This document shows positions 4,710 to 6,629 of a stretch of DNA of 6,629 nucleotides, in pieces (position 1 is the first letter of the stretch; each line of letters begins with the position of its first letter). Below the pieces are notes generated by a model. That model saw nothing but the letters and a program-made list of their open reading frames with translations. It had not been told where the DNA came from and ran no database searches. This DNA comes from an uncultured Gammaproteobacteria bacterium (GTDB lineage: Bacteria > Pseudomonadota > Gammaproteobacteria > Pseudomonadales > Pseudohongiellaceae), in the NCBI GenBank assembly GCA_903889815.1, contig CAISYX010000312.1, positions 1-6,629 on the forward strand, read 5' to 3'. Made by a program: the position numbers and the translations under genes.

Positions 4710-5641
4710 AGAGTGGCGGGCACCTCGGGGATGCGCGCCGCGATCACTTCCTGGCGCGCACGGCTGATGCCGTAGATCACGCGCTCACCCACCGCACTGC
4801 GATCCCACGCCCAGGACTGGCCTTCGAAGGGCACGTCGATGGTGGTCACGTATTCCAGCGTTACGCCCTGTTTTGGAATGCGCAGCACATGCAGCTCGGG
4901 CAGGTCGTGACCAGTGACATAAAGCAGGCCGTCGTCGCCCCAGTCGCCGCCCGAGCAGGCACTGTCGCCCCAGGTGGCAATGACCTGCGGCGGGAACAGC
5001 CAGGCCTGCAGTTCCTGCCAGTCGTCGTTGAATTTCGCCACGTGGGTCCAGCGCTGGTCGAAGCCCGGCGTGGTGCCACCGTCGTTGTAATTGGCGAAGC
5101 AGGCCCACCAGAAGCCGTCGCGGCGCACGGCCCAGGTCAGCGACCCCAGACGCAGGCCCAGCGCATGACTCTCCAGCGGCTGCAGCGTACGCGCATCGTA
5201 GATTTCCAGCGAGCTGGCCATGGGCAGCTGCGAGAAATTGGAGTGCGACAGCACCAGTCGGTCGCCGTCCAGCCACCCGGAATTCAGGTGGATGATGGCG
5301 CCATTGCGGGGGCCGAACCACTCGGCCACGCGCTCGCCGGTGTCCTTGCGGTGCTTGACCAGCGCGTGGTTGCCGATGCCGTAGAAATGCTCGGCATCCA
5401 CGGCCACGCCCTGATTGGCCTCCATGATGTGCCAGCGTTCAAGCTCAGTGCCCACCAGTCCATGGCGGGTCAGCTCGGGTGCAGGCGCAGCGGGCAGCGA
5501 GCCCAGCCATTCGCGGTAGGCGGTGCGCAGGGCCTCATCGCCCTGCTCCGCCGCGAACACGCGGCCGGCCAGACCGGTGGCGGCAACGCCGGCCGTGGCG
5601 ACTGCACCCTTCAACAGACTGCGTCGTGACAGTGTGTGCAT
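4706..5641 (-). CDS. Tat-exported protein, probably beta-propeller, unknown function
   Basis: This encodes 311 aa from ATG 5641; an in-frame TTG at 5647 would add two residues. The N-terminus SRRSLLKG (5-12) is a twin-arginine motif, followed by an Ala/Gly-rich hydrophobic stretch and a likely cut after VFA (Ala30). The protein is therefore folded in the cytosol, often with a cofactor, and exported to the periplasm. The mature part has recurrent short strands with Gly-Asp turns (VAVDAEHFYGIGN, SGWLDGDRLVLSHS, SLEIYDARTLQPL, DDGLLYVTGHDLPELHVLRIP, ERVIYGISRARQEVIAARIP) and is rich in Trp, which suggests a beta-propeller; this is inference. Two Cys (181, 229) could form a disulfide. It starts 2 nt after the stop of the TonB-dependent receptor, with AAGAGG upstream, so the two are almost certainly co-translated. 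I do not recognise a named family. Confidence 0.82.
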   Translation of the reverse strand: MHTLSRRSLLKGAVATAGVAATGLAGRVFAAEQGDEALRTAYREWLGSLPAAPAPELTRHGLVGTELERWHIMEANQGVAVDAEHFYGIGNHALVKHRKDTGERVAEWFGPRNGAIIHLNSGWLDGDRLVLSHSNFSQLPMASSLEIYDARTLQPLESHALGLRLGSLTWAVRRDGFWWACFANYNDGGTTPGFDQRWTHVAKFNDDWQELQAWLFPPQVIATWGDSACSGGDWGDDGLLYVTGHDLPELHVLRIPKQGVTLEYVTTIDVPFEGQSWAWDRSAVGERVIYGISRARQEVIAARIPEVPATL

Positions 5642-5643
5642 GC

Positions 5644-6629
5644 TCAAAACCTCTTGGTGACTTGCAGATTCCAGCTGCGGCCGGTCAGCATCGACTGGCT
5701 TACGGACGGATCATACCCAAAGTTGTCCGCTGCCAGCGGCGGTTCTTCGTCAGTCAGGTTCATCACGCCGAAACGCACGCGGGTATCGCGCAGCATCGCG
5801 TTGCTGGAACCCGTGAACTGATAGCCAACAGACAGGTTGTAGGTGACGACACTGTCGATCACCCGCCGATAAATGGTACGGCCTTGCGTGAAGAAGGGCT
5901 CGATGTAGTCCGGCTGCCCAAGACTGTCATAGATCGCCTGTGTGGTCGTGGCACCACCATCATGGGTTTCGCCCACGTGGTAGATGCCCAGACCGGCATT
6001 CCACTGATCCTTGCGCCAGAAGATGTTGCTGGTGCTGCGCCATTCGGCAGCGCCGGAGGCCAGCATGAGATTGTTGATGGTCGGGGCCACGTTGGCCGGG
6101 GACAGGGTCGTCTCCGCCATGTCCATGTACGCCCACTCGGAACTGAACACCAGGTCGCCGATGGAAAGACCACGCAGCTCGTAACGGAAGCCAAGATCGA
6201 CCCCGCTGTGCTCACTGGAGGACAGGTTCAGGAACGGTTGGTTGCGTGAGAACGTGCGCCCGGCAGCAGCAACCTGCTTGCCCGGGTTGGCGGCGTTGTA
6301 GGCAGCGAACGCGGCAATGTCTTCCGGCGTCAGCGCGTAACGCTGCACATCGGGATCGCCCTTGTAGTTCGCCGTGCCGCTGCCCAGATCGATGTTGCCG
6401 ATGGCCACGCCGGCCGCGCGCTGCTGCTGCGTGTACGCGGCCAGCAGGGCCACGTCACTCTCGTTGATCTGCGCCACGCTGCGCTGACCCAGCAGGTCGC
6501 TGCGGCGAATGCGCCACCAGTCGGCGTTCACACTCAGTCCTTCCACGAATGGCACGTCGATGACGAAGCCGTAGGTGTCGCCCTTGGACTCCTGCGGGGC
6601 CAGAGCCGGGTTGCCGCCGAAATAGGTGC
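5644..6629 (-). CDS. TonB-dependent outer-membrane receptor, C-terminal part (5' end outside window)
   Basis: The frame is open from the right edge to a TGA at 5646-5644, giving the last 327 aa; the plug domain, TonB box and first strands lie beyond the window. The visible part starts with YFGGNPALAPQESKGDTYGFVID, the usual GNPxLxPE-S barrel motif of TonB-dependent receptors, and continues with alternating amphipathic strands. It ends with DTRVRFGVMNLTDEEPPL, a GYDP motif, then GRSWNLQVTKRF, with the terminal Phe needed for BAM assembly. Such receptors import siderophores, cobalamin, sugars or other large ligands using the TonB-ExbB-ExbD system. This C-terminal pattern belongs to a large, mostly uncharacterised group in Proteobacteria, so the ligand cannot be named. 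It is followed 2 nt later by a Tat-exported protein that may handle the ligand in the periplasm. Confidence 0.94.
   Translation of the reverse strand, partial: TYFGGNPALAPQESKGDTYGFVIDVPFVEGLSVNADWWRIRRSDLLGQRSVAQINESDVALLAAYTQQQRAAGVAIGNIDLGSGTANYKGDPDVQRYALTPEDIAAFAAYNAANPGKQVAAAGRTFSRNQPFLNLSSSEHSGVDLGFRYELRGLSIGDLVFSSEWAYMDMAETTLSPANVAPTINNLMLASGAAEWRSTSNIFWRKDQWNAGLGIYHVGETHDGGATTTQAIYDSLGQPDYIEPFFTQGRTIYRRVIDSVVTYNLSVGYQFTGSSNAMLRDTRVRFGVMNLTDEEPPLAADNFGYDPSVSQSMLTGRSWNLQVTKRF

Noticed and set aside
4601..5629. 342-aa plus-strand open frame
   Set aside because: It is antisense to the Tat-exported protein, which has a clear signal sequence and coupled start; the plus-strand product is compositionally typical of a GC-rich shadow.

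Overview
This is a GC-rich bacterial window, most likely from a gammaproteobacterium. CobB and Bcp closely resemble the enterobacterial proteins. PdxJ is of the Xanthomonas/Bacteroidetes-like subtype (NVNKIALLRNSRG start, NIEG and LTSDHGWD motifs). The intergenic regions carry REP-like palindromes of the kind common in pseudomonads (GCGGGC-AA-GCCCGC followed by a C-rich run and AC). I cannot resolve the genus from sequence alone.

Layout, left to right. (1) Positions 1-138 are non-coding with two perfect hairpins. (2) 139-519, minus: a small secreted Arg/His/Asp-rich protein of unknown function, with its own well-formed ribosome binding site and a candidate promoter whose -35 region is covered by a direct repeat typical of OmpR-family response regulators. 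(3) A compact minus-strand operon, read right to left: bcp (peroxiredoxin, 2125-2598), a YbfF-like alpha/beta hydrolase (1342-2118) and pdxJ (pyridoxine 5'-phosphate synthase, 605-1345). The first two genes are 6 nt apart and the last two overlap as ATGA. (4) 2599-3030: a 432-bp divergent intergenic region dominated by a long imperfect inverted repeat tipped with REP-like palindromes. (5) 3031-3741, plus: cobB, a class III sirtuin. (6) 3742-4540: a less GC-rich island holding four 22-bp direct repeats in exact phase and a type II toxin-antitoxin pair on the minus strand (RelE/ParE-type toxin first, Phd-like/HTH antitoxin second). (7) 4541-4710: a short spacer with another hairpin plus REP pair. 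(8) 4706-6629, minus: the C-terminal part of a TonB-dependent receptor that runs off the right edge, followed 2 nt later by a Tat-exported, probably beta-propeller protein of unknown function.

Functionally the window joins housekeeping genes (vitamin B6 synthesis, peroxide detoxification, an esterase, lysine deacylation) to accessory modules: the toxin-antitoxin pair and the receptor/Tat-protein pair. The genes of known function are ordinary. The parts least explained by known annotation are the 22-bp phased repeat array, the REP-tipped inverted repeat with its recurring GGATGG-core hairpin, the Arg/His-rich secreted protein with its putative operator, and the receptor-coupled Tat protein. 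I see no evidence for a complete new defence or biosynthetic system.
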